From positions 1 through 48,216 of the forward strand of contig QZKE01000041.1 of NCBI GenBank assembly GCA_003598015.1: a DNA stretch of 48,216 nt. Reading direction: 5' to 3'. The translations under genes and the position numbers were made by a program. The stretch's first letter is position 1; every line of letters begins with the position of its first letter. Shown piece after piece: positions 9,028 to 18,624 of the stretch. The notes beneath the pieces were generated by a model. The model was not told where the DNA came from. It saw nothing but the letters and a program-made list of their open reading frames with translations, and did no database searches. Source of the DNA: Actinomycetota bacterium. Lineage in GTDB: Bacteria; Actinomycetota; Geothermincolia; Geothermincolales; RBG-13-55-18.

Positions 9028-9532
9028 GCGCAGGAGGCGGCTAAAACAAGAGAACCTGGTGTATCTATCCGTGAGGGAGCGCATGATTGTGCTTGGGCAT
9101 GGCCTATATACAAAAACCCCATCCGGGAACCTATAAGAAGAGGATAAGGTGTATCCTGCGGCATCGACGCAGGAGCCACGCGCGGGCATAGCCTGTATAT
9201 AAAAACCCCTGCCCGGACTCGCCGGGCTAAGTCGAGGCGTAATATAAGCGGAGCGAGACCGTATGAGCAAGGCTAGGTTAGAAAGAAGCACCGAAAGCAT
9301 AAGAACCGGGTGTATTTATCCGTATGGGAACGCATATTTTTGCGCGGGCATAGCCTATATAAAAACCCATGCCCGGGGACCGGTGGTTGATCGTAAATTG
9401 CAAATAAACTGCCACCTGCCCGGGGAACTACCAGGTCGGTCGCAGCGAGTGCGCGCAAGTGAAGATGGGGTCTCTCCCCCCTATCCCATTTATTGCGCGC
9501 CGAGCGAGACCGTTACCTGGAGGCCCCGGGCC
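9028..9532 (-). repeat. Intergenic repeat mosaic, locus 4 (Y-Z-W-Y-W-W, minus orientation)
   Basis: Fills most of the 701-bp gap between the two glycosidase-like genes. Read on the minus strand, in the sense orientation of the gene that ends at 9588: Y at 9532-9496, Z at 9457-9418 (GCTGCGACCGACCTGGTAGT), W at 9377-9280, a short Y at 9277-9248, W at 9216-9126 and W at 9127-9030. The three W units share the elements GTTTTTATATA, GGCTATGCCCGCGC and CGGATAAATACACC. In the 9216-9126 copy the second hairpin is a perfect 7-bp stem at 9154-9174 (TCCTGCG/CGCAGGA). Bases 8887-9027 and 9533-9587 hold no gene I can support. Confidence 0.8.
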
Positions 9533-9587
9533 AGAATATGTAAGGAAGTGAGAACCATTACCACCTGTTCCCGGGTCGGAAAAATCC

Positions 9588-12500
9588 TTATTCGATGGCC
9601 CCGATGGAGCAGTGGCCGCCGGAGCGCTGTTTGAAGTACATGGCCCGTTCGCCCACCACCGGCAGGTCGGAGGTCAACTTGAGGCTCACCTCTTTCTCTC
9701 CCACGAAAGCGCCCACGTTGATGGTGAAACGAGAGCGGGCCGGTATACCCGCGGTAACGCTCTGGGTGGAGCCACCTGGAAACATGAAGTCTATGGTGAC
9801 CGCGGCGCCCTGGTCCCAGGGGTTCTGGATGAGCAGCCACTCCTCGTAGCCCTCAGCGGTGTAGCCCTCGGCGAAGTACCAGGTCTTCTCCGGAGTGGGT
9901 GTCCCGATGGTGTCGTGGCCGTCGCTGCGGTCATTCCAGTACATGGCCCGCTCGGCCACCACCGGCGTAGAGGAGGATACGCGCGTCGATACTTGGGCTC
10001 CCGGCAGCACCTGGTGCACCGGCACGGTGTAGCGGCTGCGTGACGGCACGGCGAATTGTATGGAAGTATTGGTTCCGTCCAGCTGCATGAAGGTCATGTC
10101 CACCAAGGCGGCGGAGTCCTGCGGGTTCTGCACCAGCAGCCACTCCTCGAATCCCTCCGAGGTATAGCCCTCCGCGAAGAACCACGTGTACGAAGGAGAA
10201 CGGGCTCCGATGGAACAGGTCCCACTGCGCATGCTGTTGAGGTACTGCGCTCTCTCCACCACCACCGGTTGGTCTGTCTGCAGGTAGGTGCTCACCTGCG
10301 CGTCGGGGAGGATGTCATCGACGTGGATGGTGAAGCGGGAGCGCGGTGTCAGCGTATAGCTGCGATTGACCACGCCGTGCTCCTGGGTCTGGAACTGGAC
10401 GTTAAGGGACGCATTGGTATCATTGGGGTTCTGAACCAGTATCCACTCGTCGAAGTTACCGCCGGTATATCCCTCCGCCAGGTACCAGTTCTGGGACGGG
10501 GAGTTGACGCCCACGGTGTCGTGCCCAGCCTTTCCTCCGTTGAAATACATGGCCCTCTCCGCCACCACCGGCTGGGTGGCCTGGATCCTGGTGGACACCT
10601 CCGCGGCGGGGAGGATGTCGTCGACGTGGATGGTGAAACGGGAGTGCGGGGGCAGGTTATAGGAACGCTCGGTATTTACGCCTCCCGGCTGCATGAAGGT
10701 CACGTTCACGCCCGCCTCCTGGTCTCCCGGATTCTGTATGAGCACCCAGGTATCGAACTCGCCCCCCGTAGCGTTACTGCCGGTGTAACCCTCGGCCAGG
10801 TACCACGTGGTGGCCGGGGATGGGACATCGGTGTTCACCCCCATTTTCAAGGTGGCGGGTGGGGTGTAGACCGAGGGATCTGCAGGGTCGGTCTCCAGGT
10901 AGAGGGTATAGGTGCCGTCGGGGGCCTTCTGTCCCCAGTCATCCTTGCCGTCCCAGGTCAGACCGGTAGCTCCGGGTGTAAGGGTACGGATGGTCTGCAG
11001 GTTGGACACCACCAGGGCCTGCTTGATCGCTCCCGCCGGGGCGTTGTAGGTAACCGATACCTGCTGTCGCGGGCTGTCGGTGCCCGGGGAGCACGAGAAG
11101 GGCTGTGCCTGCAGGCTGGTGATGGGCTGGTACTGCGAGCGGCTGAGGTTGCCCGGCAGCAGCGAGCCGTTTATCACCTGCTGCAGGCCGCCAGAAGCGT
11201 CGAATACCAGCACCGGGATGCGCTGGGCGGGGTTGGCCGCACCCCAATTGGCGCAGGCCAAGACGGGGACGCGGCCGGAGGGATGTGCGCCATCGTAGAT
11301 AAGGTACCCGGATGGTTGATCGAGGCGGAGGCGGCCCATGGCGTTGATCAGACAGAAAACGGTGGCGCCGCGGGGATAATAGCCCAGGGACTGCTGGTAG
11401 GCGGAATCGAGCGAGTATGCGCCCCGCATGCCTCCGGCTTCGAGTTCGGCCTGGGAAAGGTACGTGGAGGCCGCATCCTGATCGATGAAGCCCAGGCCGT
11501 GCGCTTCGCTGGTCCCCAGGAAGTAGAAATCGCTATAGGCGCAGACATCCCAGAAGCCGCCATTCTTCTTGGTGGCATAGTAACGCTGGAGGTTCCAGTA
11601 GGACGCGAGGCGGGCGGACTGCCCCTGGGCCCAGTTGTCGATACCCAGCCAGTAGCCGGCGGCGTCCCTCCAGATGTTCTGGGATACCCACTCGTTCTCG
11701 TTGTCCACGCTGGTGTGCACGAAGCCGTAGCGGCGCGAGGTGGTGATGGATGCGTTTACCAGGTCCTGTTTGAACCTCTCCAGGTTAGAGGCGGAGAGCC
11801 CGCAATCCAGGCCCGACGCCAGGAGGTAGAGCAGGCCGTTGGAAGCATAGAGGGAATACGCGTTGCGGTCCACCGCGGGCACGTTTCCGTCGGTACATAC
11901 CACGAAGTGATCCCCCTGCCAGAGCTTGTCCTCCAGGGTCAGATTGATCAGGCGCACGCGGGCGTCACAGTTGGAGATGAACGCCGAATCGGGTGAGTCC
12001 TGCGCCTGCGCCATCTCGCGGGCCGCCCGGTAGGCGGCCATGGCTTTAACCCCCAGATAGGTCTGGTTCTTGCTGTTCTGGACGGCGGGGGAGCCCTGGT
12101 CGATGGTGTTGGCGACGTTGATGTCCGGAAGGCCGTCCCCGTCCGTATCGCAGTTGAAGATGAAGCTGGCGTAGTCCCTGACGTGGCCGAACTGGCTCTT
12201 CATGAAGGCGGTATCCCCCGTACTCTTCCAGTGGTTATACATGAGCAGGATATAGTCGGCGTTCTCCTCCACGGGCATGTCATGGGGGTAAGCCATGCCG
12301 GTGACGGAGTCGACTATCCCCATATCGTGGGAGAGATATCTCCCCAGGCCCACCCATTTCTCGAAGAGCGGCCATTCCGTGAGTGTCTTCTCCAGCAGGT
12401 CGGGCCAGAAGGAAAGATAGAACCAGGCGTCGTTGTACTCCACGTCCACGGTGGAATGGAACATGCACGGCGTGCCCTCCCAGACGCTGAACCATTCACT

Positions 12501-14270
12501 GTTAAGGCTGTTGTAAACCCACCAGGTATTGCAGAGGAAAGTCTGCAGGGAATAGGCCATGAGGTCCCGCCCATCCTGCGCCAGGGGGGAGACGTAGGTG
12601 TCCGAGAGTACGCCGTCGAAGAACTGGCTCTTCGCCTCGATATTCGCGCGATCCGCTCCCAGGGAATAGTCGACCACCTGGTCCACCGAAGCGAGGTTGG
12701 GGCCGGAGGCCTGGGAATAGAGGAAACGGTTGGAGAAATCGCCCCGTACGTTGAGCACGACATCGGTGGTGTGGGAAGCGAGCACGAGGGTACGGCTGTC
12801 GCTGGCCCCGCCCGCGAGGGAGAACGACCAGTCCATGCCGGAATACCCCCGCGGCCTGAAGGTGTATACCTTATGCCGGTAAGGGAGGGGATAACCCGAA
12901 GGGGATCCCCACATCCAGCCGGTGGAGGTGATATCGGCGTAGTGCAGGTTGACATTGGTCGTGTTGTCGACCGCTGCCGCCTCGCTGAAGCTGACATACC
13001 CCGAGTTGTTCGGGTTGGGGAGGATATAGCTCTCGTCCCCGTAGGTGTACTTGGTGTTGAACTTATACCCCGAGGACGCGCCGCCCAACGGCTGGGGCGC
13101 CGCCGCGCCGGTGTTATCGTCCTTGTGCGCCCTGGCCAGCATGAACTGTCCGTTTACGGGTGTACCTCCCAGATTGGTAACCCTGATATCGACGTAGAAG
13201 AAAGGGGCGGTGCTCAGCTTGGTGTCCTGGGGATAGAAGGGTGCTTTGAGGGTCACGGTGGCCTTGAAGGGAAGAGCGGGATCCTGGCACTCGTAGGATA
13301 CCCCGGTCATCGTCAATTGCTGGTCTACGGTGGAGAACACGGGGTAGCGGTCGGTGAAGGGGAGGCAGCGTATGTCGCCGCCGGCGTCCTTGAAGGCCAG
13401 CACCAGCTCGCTGAGATCCGCGGTCCATGTACCCAGGGGAGACTGGCGCCAGGCCAGGAGTTGGGGTACGGGGTTGATCATGAAGCGCGAGCCCAGGCGG
13501 GCGAGGATCGTCTCGTGCAGGTCCTGCCCGGCCCCGTTGATGAAGCGCAGGGGAAAGGCGGACCAGTTGCGGGTCTCCATCACGTTTATCTCGAGCACGG
13601 TCTGTCCGCCCGTTGTCAACCGGATATTGCTGATGGTCGCCTCAGCTTTGCTCGCCAGAAAGCGCAGGTCCAGAATGCCGCCCGGCGCCGGCACGTTGGT
13701 GATCGTCACCTGGTACGCCTGGTACTTGGGCACCCGGGTGAGGATATCCAGGTTGACCAGCCCTGGCAGGGGCATGTCATTGGCCTTGATATCGTATACA
13801 CGTTGCCCCGGGGCGCTGTAGTAGGACTCCACCATGCTGAACTCGATGTCGTAGGTCGCCTGGGTCAGGCCGCTCAGCGCATAATGGAAATCATTACCAT
13901 ATCTCTCCTGCTTGTACTTGTACGCCTGCTTGGTGGCGCTATCGGTGCCCGTGACGGGACGGTCGGCGATGGAGATAGCGGAGGATCGGCCCTGCAGCTC
14001 GACGACGGTGCGCCCATCTTCGGCGCATGCGCTCTCTCCGGAGGCGAGCAGCAGCAGGGCGGCTATGGCGACTACGAGAAGCGGGGAAAACCTCCACCCC
14101 GCTTTGCGCAGCGTGATTGATCCCGCCCGTCCCGTATGCCGCCCACGCTTTTGCCGCGCGGAGCAAGGGCAGCCGCATGCACGCAAGGCGCCGGCCCCGG
14201 TCGCCATGACCGCAGCTTTTTCATCGGGTCCGCTCATCTCACAACCTCTCATACCTGTCAGGCGAGCCAT
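9588..14270 (-). CDS. Giant exported six-hairpin glycosidase-like protein with FlgD-like domain and four C-terminal modules
   Basis: 1560 aa. After a basic N-terminus, a hydrophobic stretch (about residues 62-83, LLVVAIAALLLLASGESACA) is a probable signal peptide. Then come a malectin-like beta domain, a beta sandwich and the same (alpha/alpha)6 catalytic-like region as the paralog at 5920-8886 (MFHSTVDVEYNDAWFYLSF, LSHDMGIVDSV, MPVEENADYILLMY, DTDGDGLPD). Next is a FlgD-type Ig-like segment (GLTWDGKDDWGQKAPDGTY). Four modules of about 100 residues finish the protein, each with the pattern W(Y/F)xAEGYTxxxFxEWxLxQNPxD, a SRxTI/V element and PVVxERAMY. The same module family ends the protease upstream. 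The first start, ATG 14270, has a weak GGGGTG site, and internal ATGs at 14252, 14237 and 14207 are also possible. It probably acts on cell-surface or extracellular glycans; the substrate is unknown. Confidence 0.75.
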   Translation of the reverse strand: MARLTGMRGCEMSGPDEKAAVMATGAGALRACGCPCSARQKRGRHTGRAGSITLRKAGWRFSPLLVVAIAALLLLASGESACAEDGRTVVELQGRSSAISIADRPVTGTDSATKQAYKYKQERYGNDFHYALSGLTQATYDIEFSMVESYYSAPGQRVYDIKANDMPLPGLVNLDILTRVPKYQAYQVTITNVPAPGGILDLRFLASKAEATISNIRLTTGGQTVLEINVMETRNWSAFPLRFINGAGQDLHETILARLGSRFMINPVPQLLAWRQSPLGTWTADLSELVLAFKDAGGDIRCLPFTDRYPVFSTVDQQLTMTGVSYECQDPALPFKATVTLKAPFYPQDTKLSTAPFFYVDIRVTNLGGTPVNGQFMLARAHKDDNTGAAAPQPLGGASSGYKFNTKYTYGDESYILPNPNNSGYVSFSEAAAVDNTTNVNLHYADITSTGWMWGSPSGYPLPYRHKVYTFRPRGYSGMDWSFSLAGGASDSRTLVLASHTTDVVLNVRGDFSNRFLYSQASGPNLASVDQVVDYSLGADRANIEAKSQFFDGVLSDTYVSPLAQDGRDLMAYSLQTFLCNTWWVYNSLNSEWFSVWEGTPCMFHSTVDVEYNDAWFYLSFWPDLLEKTLTEWPLFEKWVGLGRYLSHDMGIVDSVTGMAYPHDMPVEENADYILLMYNHWKSTGDTAFMKSQFGHVRDYASFIFNCDTDGDGLPDINVANTIDQGSPAVQNSKNQTYLGVKAMAAYRAAREMAQAQDSPDSAFISNCDARVRLINLTLEDKLWQGDHFVVCTDGNVPAVDRNAYSLYASNGLLYLLASGLDCGLSASNLERFKQDLVNASITTSRRYGFVHTSVDNENEWVSQNIWRDAAGYWLGIDNWAQGQSARLASYWNLQRYYATKKNGGFWDVCAYSDFYFLGTSEAHGLGFIDQDAASTYLSQAELEAGGMRGAYSLDSAYQQSLGYYPRGATVFCLINAMGRLRLDQPSGYLIYDGAHPSGRVPVLACANWGAANPAQRIPVLVFDASGGLQQVINGSLLPGNLSRSQYQPITSLQAQPFSCSPGTDSPRQQVSVTYNAPAGAIKQALVVSNLQTIRTLTPGATGLTWDGKDDWGQKAPDGTYTLYLETDPADPSVYTPPATLKMGVNTDVPSPATTWYLAEGYTGSNATGGEFDTWVLIQNPGDQEAGVNVTFMQPGGVNTERSYNLPPHSRFTIHVDDILPAAEVSTRIQATQPVVAERAMYFNGGKAGHDTVGVNSPSQNWYLAEGYTGGNFDEWILVQNPNDTNASLNVQFQTQEHGVVNRSYTLTPRSRFTIHVDDILPDAQVSTYLQTDQPVVVERAQYLNSMRSGTCSIGARSPSYTWFFAEGYTSEGFEEWLLVQNPQDSAALVDMTFMQLDGTNTSIQFAVPSRSRYTVPVHQVLPGAQVSTRVSSSTPVVAERAMYWNDRSDGHDTIGTPTPEKTWYFAEGYTAEGYEEWLLIQNPWDQGAAVTIDFMFPGGSTQSVTAGIPARSRFTINVGAFVGEKEVSLKLTSDLPVVGERAMYFKQRSGGHCSIGAIE

Positions 14271-14319
14271 GTTTCACCCCGCCGATCCAGCCCGGGGTTT
14301 TTCTGCCCGCTCTCTTACA

Positions 14320-16896
14320 TTATTCGGCGCTTACGGGATCGCAACCGATCTCGCAACTTCCCCCCTTCCAGCCCTGCTGGCCGTAGGAGAAGTACATGGG
14401 CCTCTCCGCCACGATCGGGCGGTTGGAGGTCACATGCAGCGAGACATCCAGGTCTGGTCCGATGACCTGGTTCACGCTTATAGTCAGGCGCGTCAACGCG
14501 GGCACGCTAAGGGTCTGCAGCCTGTTGGCGCCCTGACCTGCACCCAGCAGGTATTCCACGTCAACCGTCGCGTCTTCCTCCCCCGGGTTGGCCAGCGTCA
14601 GCCATTCCTCGAAACCGGAACGGGTGGTGCCTTCGGCCAGGTACCAGTTGAAACCGGGGCGTACGGCGCCGACTACGTCATGGCCGCCCGGGATATTACC
14701 ACGATAATCGAAGTACATGGGCCTTTCGGCCATGATGGGCTGATCCGAGTCCAGGTAGAGCGAGACGTCCTTCTCCGGGCCCACGGCCTGGTTTACGCTT
14801 ACGGTTACGCGGGAACGGGCGGGGACCACCCAGGCCTGCAGGATGTTCTGCCCCTGGCCCGCACCCAGCAGGTATTCCACGTCAACCGTCGCGGCCAGGT
14901 CGCCGGGGTTGGCCAGCGTCAGCCACTCCTCGAAGCCGGAACGGGTGGTTCCCTCGGCGAAGTACCAGGTACCGCTCGGCGCTACGGCGCCCATCACCAC
15001 GTGCCCGCCGTCCATGGTGCCGTGATAGTTGAAATACATGGGGCGCTCGGCCACGATGGGCTGCCCCGAGGTGATGTGCAGCGAGACGTCCTTCTCCGGC
15101 CCCACGGCCTGGTTGACGTTGACCGTTACGCGGGAGCGGGCGGGGATGTTCCAGTCCTCCGTGCGGTTGGAGCCCTGCCCCGGCCCCAGTAGATACTCCA
15201 CCCGCGCCACCGTATCGGCGAACCCCGGGTTGGCCAGTGTCAGCCACTCGTCGAAACCGGAACGCGTGGTACCCTCGGCGAAAAACCATTCGCTGGAGGG
15301 GTAGCGGGCTCCTTTGGCGTCCGATCCGCCCGTCCAGCTCCCCTGGTAGTTGAAGTACATGGCGCGCTCCGCGAATATGGTCTGAGGGCTGGAGATGGTG
15401 GTCGCGACGTCCTTGTCCTGCCCTACTATGGCGGCGACGTTGAGGGAGAACCTGCTGTTGCCGGGAATGGTGAAGGTGGCTTTCTGCGTCTCACCGCCGC
15501 TCATGAGAAAAGTGAAGTCCGTCTGCGCGTCGGTCCCTTCGGGATTGAGCACGCACAACCACTCCTCGAAGCCGGAACGGGTGGTTCCCTCGGCGAAGTA
15601 CCACGTGTTCTGGCCGATGGCTGAAACGGCCGCCTCCACGTCCAGCCGCCCGGAGCCGTAATAGGGATCCCAGCCTGGCGAGCCGAGGTCCACGCAGGTG
15701 GATGTGAGCAAAAGGGTGATGTCCTCAGGGGTCAGCTTGGGGTCTTCGGAGAGCAGGAGCCCCGCCGCAGCGGCGGCCTGTGGCGCGGCCATGCTGGTTC
15801 CCTCCCCCCAGGACAGGGTGAAGCCGGCCTGCGGATTTCCGGGTGTGATGAAGGACTCCTGGGGGATGCCGTCCCCGTAGCCGTCGTGGTTGTCGTCCCG
15901 GGTGAGGTCGCCTCCGGGGGCTACCAGGTCGAGGCCGGTCCCATAGTTGGAATAGTGAGCCCGTTCGTCGCGGTAATCGGTGGCTCCGACCGCGAGGACG
16001 TAGGGACCCTCGTCAGCCGGGCAGTCCATGCCGCCGGGATACCCGGCGTCGGAGCCTTCGTTGCCGGCTGCGGCTATGCAAAGCGCCCCGCGCGAATAGG
16101 CGTATTTAACCGCTTCGCCCACCGCCTCGCTATGCCGCGGGGAAGCCAGGCTGAGGCATATTACCCGGGCTCCGTTGTCGGCGGCATGGTAGATGCCCGA
16201 TGCCACCGTGGAAGCGCTACCTACGCCGCTGCTCCCCAGGACGCGCACCGGCATGATGGTGCAGGCGGAGGCCATTCCCGCGGCACGGAAGCCGTTGCCG
16301 AAGGAGGAGGCGATGATCGCGGCGACGTGCGTCCCGTGTCCGTACTCATCGTCGGGAAAGGCGTCGTTGGCGACGAAGTCATAACCGGGGGCGAAGGAGG
16401 TCTGGGCGAAGTCCGGAGCCTTGCTGAACTGATCGGCATCGCGGTATGCGACGCCGGAGTCTACCACCGCTATGACCACCGATGATTGGCCGCTGCCGAC
16501 GACATCCCACGCGTCGGGCATGCCTATTCTGTGCAAGTTCCACTGCTTCGCGTAGTCGGGGTCACTGGGTGTCTCGGCCGCGTAGAAAGGGAAGTCGGGT
16601 TCGGCCCAGGACACCCCGCTGAGGTCCTGCAGCTCGGCGGCGTCTATGCCGGGTGGAGCCTCCATGAGCAACGTTCCACCCGGCAGAGCTTTTTCGAGAT
16701 GCAGCCCCATGGAGATGGAGTCCCTCACCGCCTCCGCCGCCATCCCATCCTCTGGACATACGATGAAAGTCTGGCCGGAAGCGTCCTGCCCGTTTCCGGA
16801 ATCGCCGCCCAGCGCGGGAACGGCTGATGCCGCGCTGGCAAGTACGGCCAGCACCAGCACCACCAGCAACCTGGAGGCGATCTTCGACGTTCTCAT
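14320..16896 (-). CDS. Secreted S8 (subtilisin-like) serine protease with four C-terminal modules
   Basis: 858 aa from ATG 16896, which gives a clean signal peptide (RLLVVLVLAVLASAASAVPA); a TTG 24 bases upstream is less likely. The catalytic triad is visible: Asp146 (VIAVVDSGV), His187 (YGHGTHVAAI) and Ser368 (GEGTSMAAPQ), with the oxyanion Asn279 in AAAGNEGS. A short inhibitor-like propeptide (about residues 40-105) ends in WAEPDFPFYA. After the protease domain (to about residue 428), four modules of about 105 residues repeat W(Y/F)xAEGTTRSGFEEWLxLxNP, SRxTVxVNQxxGP(E/D)xDVS and P(I/M)xAERPMYFxY. They are homologous in pattern to the tail of the protein encoded at 9588-14270. The 49-bp gap and shared strand suggest co-transcription of protease and glycosidase-like gene. 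Confidence 0.9.
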   Translation of the reverse strand: MRTSKIASRLLVVLVLAVLASAASAVPALGGDSGNGQDASGQTFIVCPEDGMAAEAVRDSISMGLHLEKALPGGTLLMEAPPGIDAAELQDLSGVSWAEPDFPFYAAETPSDPDYAKQWNLHRIGMPDAWDVVGSGQSSVVIAVVDSGVAYRDADQFSKAPDFAQTSFAPGYDFVANDAFPDDEYGHGTHVAAIIASSFGNGFRAAGMASACTIMPVRVLGSSGVGSASTVASGIYHAADNGARVICLSLASPRHSEAVGEAVKYAYSRGALCIAAAGNEGSDAGYPGGMDCPADEGPYVLAVGATDYRDERAHYSNYGTGLDLVAPGGDLTRDDNHDGYGDGIPQESFITPGNPQAGFTLSWGEGTSMAAPQAAAAAGLLLSEDPKLTPEDITLLLTSTCVDLGSPGWDPYYGSGRLDVEAAVSAIGQNTWYFAEGTTRSGFEEWLCVLNPEGTDAQTDFTFLMSGGETQKATFTIPGNSRFSLNVAAIVGQDKDVATTISSPQTIFAERAMYFNYQGSWTGGSDAKGARYPSSEWFFAEGTTRSGFDEWLTLANPGFADTVARVEYLLGPGQGSNRTEDWNIPARSRVTVNVNQAVGPEKDVSLHITSGQPIVAERPMYFNYHGTMDGGHVVMGAVAPSGTWYFAEGTTRSGFEEWLTLANPGDLAATVDVEYLLGAGQGQNILQAWVVPARSRVTVSVNQAVGPEKDVSLYLDSDQPIMAERPMYFDYRGNIPGGHDVVGAVRPGFNWYLAEGTTRSGFEEWLTLANPGEEDATVDVEYLLGAGQGANRLQTLSVPALTRLTISVNQVIGPDLDVSLHVTSNRPIVAERPMYFSYGQQGWKGGSCEIGCDPVSAE

Positions 16897-17277
16897 ATCA
16901 GTGTGCTCTCTTTCTGGCAACCCGGCGTTGCACGATCCCCCTCGATCTACATTCCAATCTCTATATTATATATTTTCTCCGCTATTAAACCTCTTGTTCT
17001 TCTTCGCGAAAGGCATAGGGGTCGAGCCTGGACTTATGCCTGAGCCATATGCCCAGCATCTCTACATGGGGATTCTAAGTGACAACTTGCTTCCTTTCCT
17101 CCCGCTCCTCTTGGATTTTTCAGGCATAAGTCCAGGCTCGACCCCTATGCTTGACGGTTTCTCGCTATCTTCTACCCACACTTTTTTGGAGAAGAGCTAA
17201 CCTTTTGACCGCCGTACGGGCATTTATGTTTCCACCTGCGTTTCTCCTGAGCAGGCACCGACGTAAAAAATCACGGA
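16897..17277. repeat. Intergenic stretch holding a long-armed palindrome (17013-17150)
   Basis: The palindrome has 31-bp arms at 17013-17043 and 17120-17150, beginning GCATAGGGGTCGAGCCTGGA, with a 76-bp centre. The arms pair perfectly. It is related in design to the elements at 5794-5921 and 36981-37104 (outer GGGGTC, similar length) but has a different arm sequence. It lies between the 5' end of the protease gene and the 3' end of the aminotransferase gene. Bases 17170-17200 contain CTACCCACACTTTTTTGGAG, which may be a decayed arm of the CGAGAAGTGTGGG family. No gene is seen. Confidence 0.8.
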
Positions 17278-18420
17278 TTATACCAGGTATTTCTCCAGCC
17301 TGCGCATCCCCTCGGCCAGGTTGTCGAGGTGGTTGGCGTAGCTGAAGCGGATGTAGCCCTCGCCACCGTTTCCGAAATCGATGCCGGGCGTCACGGCCAC
17401 GCAAGCCTTCTCCAGCAGCTCCATGGCGAACGCATAGGAGTCGTCCGTGAAACGCCTGGCGTTGGCCAGGATATAGAAGGCGCCATGGGGCTCGACGGCC
17501 ACGCCGAAGCCGACCTCACGCAGTCGCGGCAGCAGGAAGCGCCGCCGTTCGTCGTAGGTGCGCACCATGGCCGCCACCTCCTCGCCTGCTTCGCTGAGCG
17601 CTGAGATCCCCGCCCGTTGCACGAAGGCGTTGGCGGAGATGAACAGGTTCTGCTGCATCTTCTGGATAGGCCTGACGAACTCCTCGGGAGCTATGAGGTA
17701 ACCCAACCTCCACCCCGTCATGGCATAGAGCTTGGAGAAGCCTCCGAGGACGAAGGCGCGGTCGGTGAACTCCAGGATGCTGTGCTCCACGCTCTCGTAC
17801 ACCAGGCCGTGATAGATCTCGTCGCTTACCACGTACTGGCCGTAACCGGTCAGGGCGGCGATCTCCTCCATGACCTCCGGCTCCAGCAGGTTTCCGGTGG
17901 GATTGGAGGGAGAGTTGATCATAATCGCCCTGGTGCGGGGTCCGAGGCATCTCTCGATGTCCCGCGGCCGGTACTGGAAAGCATCCTCCTCGAAGACGGG
18001 TACCTCTATGGGTTGCCCATCTACGAACTCCACGATGTTGGGATAGCAGGCATAGCAGGGATCGGAGAGAATCACCTCGTCTCCGGGGTCGAGGAGGGCG
18101 GCGAAAAGAAGTAGCATGGCGGGTGAGCTGCCGCTGGTGACGATGATTCGCCCGGGATCAATCTCGACGTTATACTTCCCGGAGTAATGGTGGGAGATGG
18201 CCTCACGTAATTCGTGCAGGCCCAGGCTGTGAGTGTAATGTGTCTCGCCCTCGAGCATGGCCCGGTAGGCCGCCTCCTTTACGCAGCGCGGCGTATCGAA
18301 ATCGGGCTCTCCCACCTCCATGTGGATGACGTCATGTCCCTCCCGCCCCATCTGCAGGGCTTTCTCCAGGATCTCCATGACGATGAAGGGTGGGATGCGG
18401 TCCCCCCGCCTGGCGATCAT
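17278..18420 (-). CDS. PLP-dependent class I/II aminotransferase
   Basis: A fold-type I aminotransferase of the aspartate aminotransferase family (380 aa, normal length), cytoplasmic, transferring amino groups between an amino acid and a 2-oxoacid. Family landmarks: EVGEPDFDTP near the N-terminus, TSGSSPAMLL before the cofactor phosphate site, NSPSNPTGN, YVVSDEIYHGLVYE with the cofactor-binding Asp and Tyr, the Schiff-base lysine in GGFSKLYAMTGWRLGY, and the substrate-carboxylate Arg in GEGYIRFSYAN. The exact amino acid substrate cannot be read from sequence. It is transcribed away from the translin-like gene; a palindrome lies between the two starts. Confidence 0.9.
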   Translation of the reverse strand: MIARRGDRIPPFIVMEILEKALQMGREGHDVIHMEVGEPDFDTPRCVKEAAYRAMLEGETHYTHSLGLHELREAISHHYSGKYNVEIDPGRIIVTSGSSPAMLLLFAALLDPGDEVILSDPCYACYPNIVEFVDGQPIEVPVFEEDAFQYRPRDIERCLGPRTRAIMINSPSNPTGNLLEPEVMEEIAALTGYGQYVVSDEIYHGLVYESVEHSILEFTDRAFVLGGFSKLYAMTGWRLGYLIAPEEFVRPIQKMQQNLFISANAFVQRAGISALSEAGEEVAAMVRTYDERRRFLLPRLREVGFGVAVEPHGAFYILANARRFTDDSYAFAMELLEKACVAVTPGIDFGNGGEGYIRFSYANHLDNLAEGMRRLEKYLV

Positions 18421-18459
18421 ATCCCCTCCTCGCTCTAGAATAGAGCTATAGGTTTATTT

Positions 18460-18536
18460 TTACGAGAAGTGTGGGCGATTATAGCTTGTGCCCGTGTTTG
18501 TCGCCCCCACCACATATTCACCCACACTTCTCGTAA
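18460..18536. repeat. Palindrome, CGAGAAGTGTGGG family, copy 1
   Basis: TTACGAGAAGTGTGGG at 18460-18475 pairs perfectly with CCCACACTTCTCGTAA at 18521-18536. An inner stem GGGCGA (18473-18478) can pair with TCGCCC (18501-18506). It sits in the promoter region between the divergent aminotransferase and translin-like genes. The right part, TCACCCACACTTCTCG, recurs exactly at 33814-33829 in copy 2. Confidence 0.8.
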
Positions 18537-18624
18537 GCGAAACAGCTATATTATATAGGAACGGGACAATAGGTTTGGGGATCGTGGTGACTACGGCACC
18601 GGCTATATCTTGGAAGGAGATGCC

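Noticed and set aside
9028-9532. CRISPR array
   Set aside because: Repeat units are about 100 bp, imperfect and irregularly spaced, with no unique spacers of constant length and no cas genes.
10056-14120. Long plus-strand frames (645-646 codons) opposite the giant glycosidase-like gene
   Set aside because: They mirror the codon pattern of the minus-strand gene, which has a signal peptide, recognisable domains and a close paralog. The plus-strand frames have none of these.
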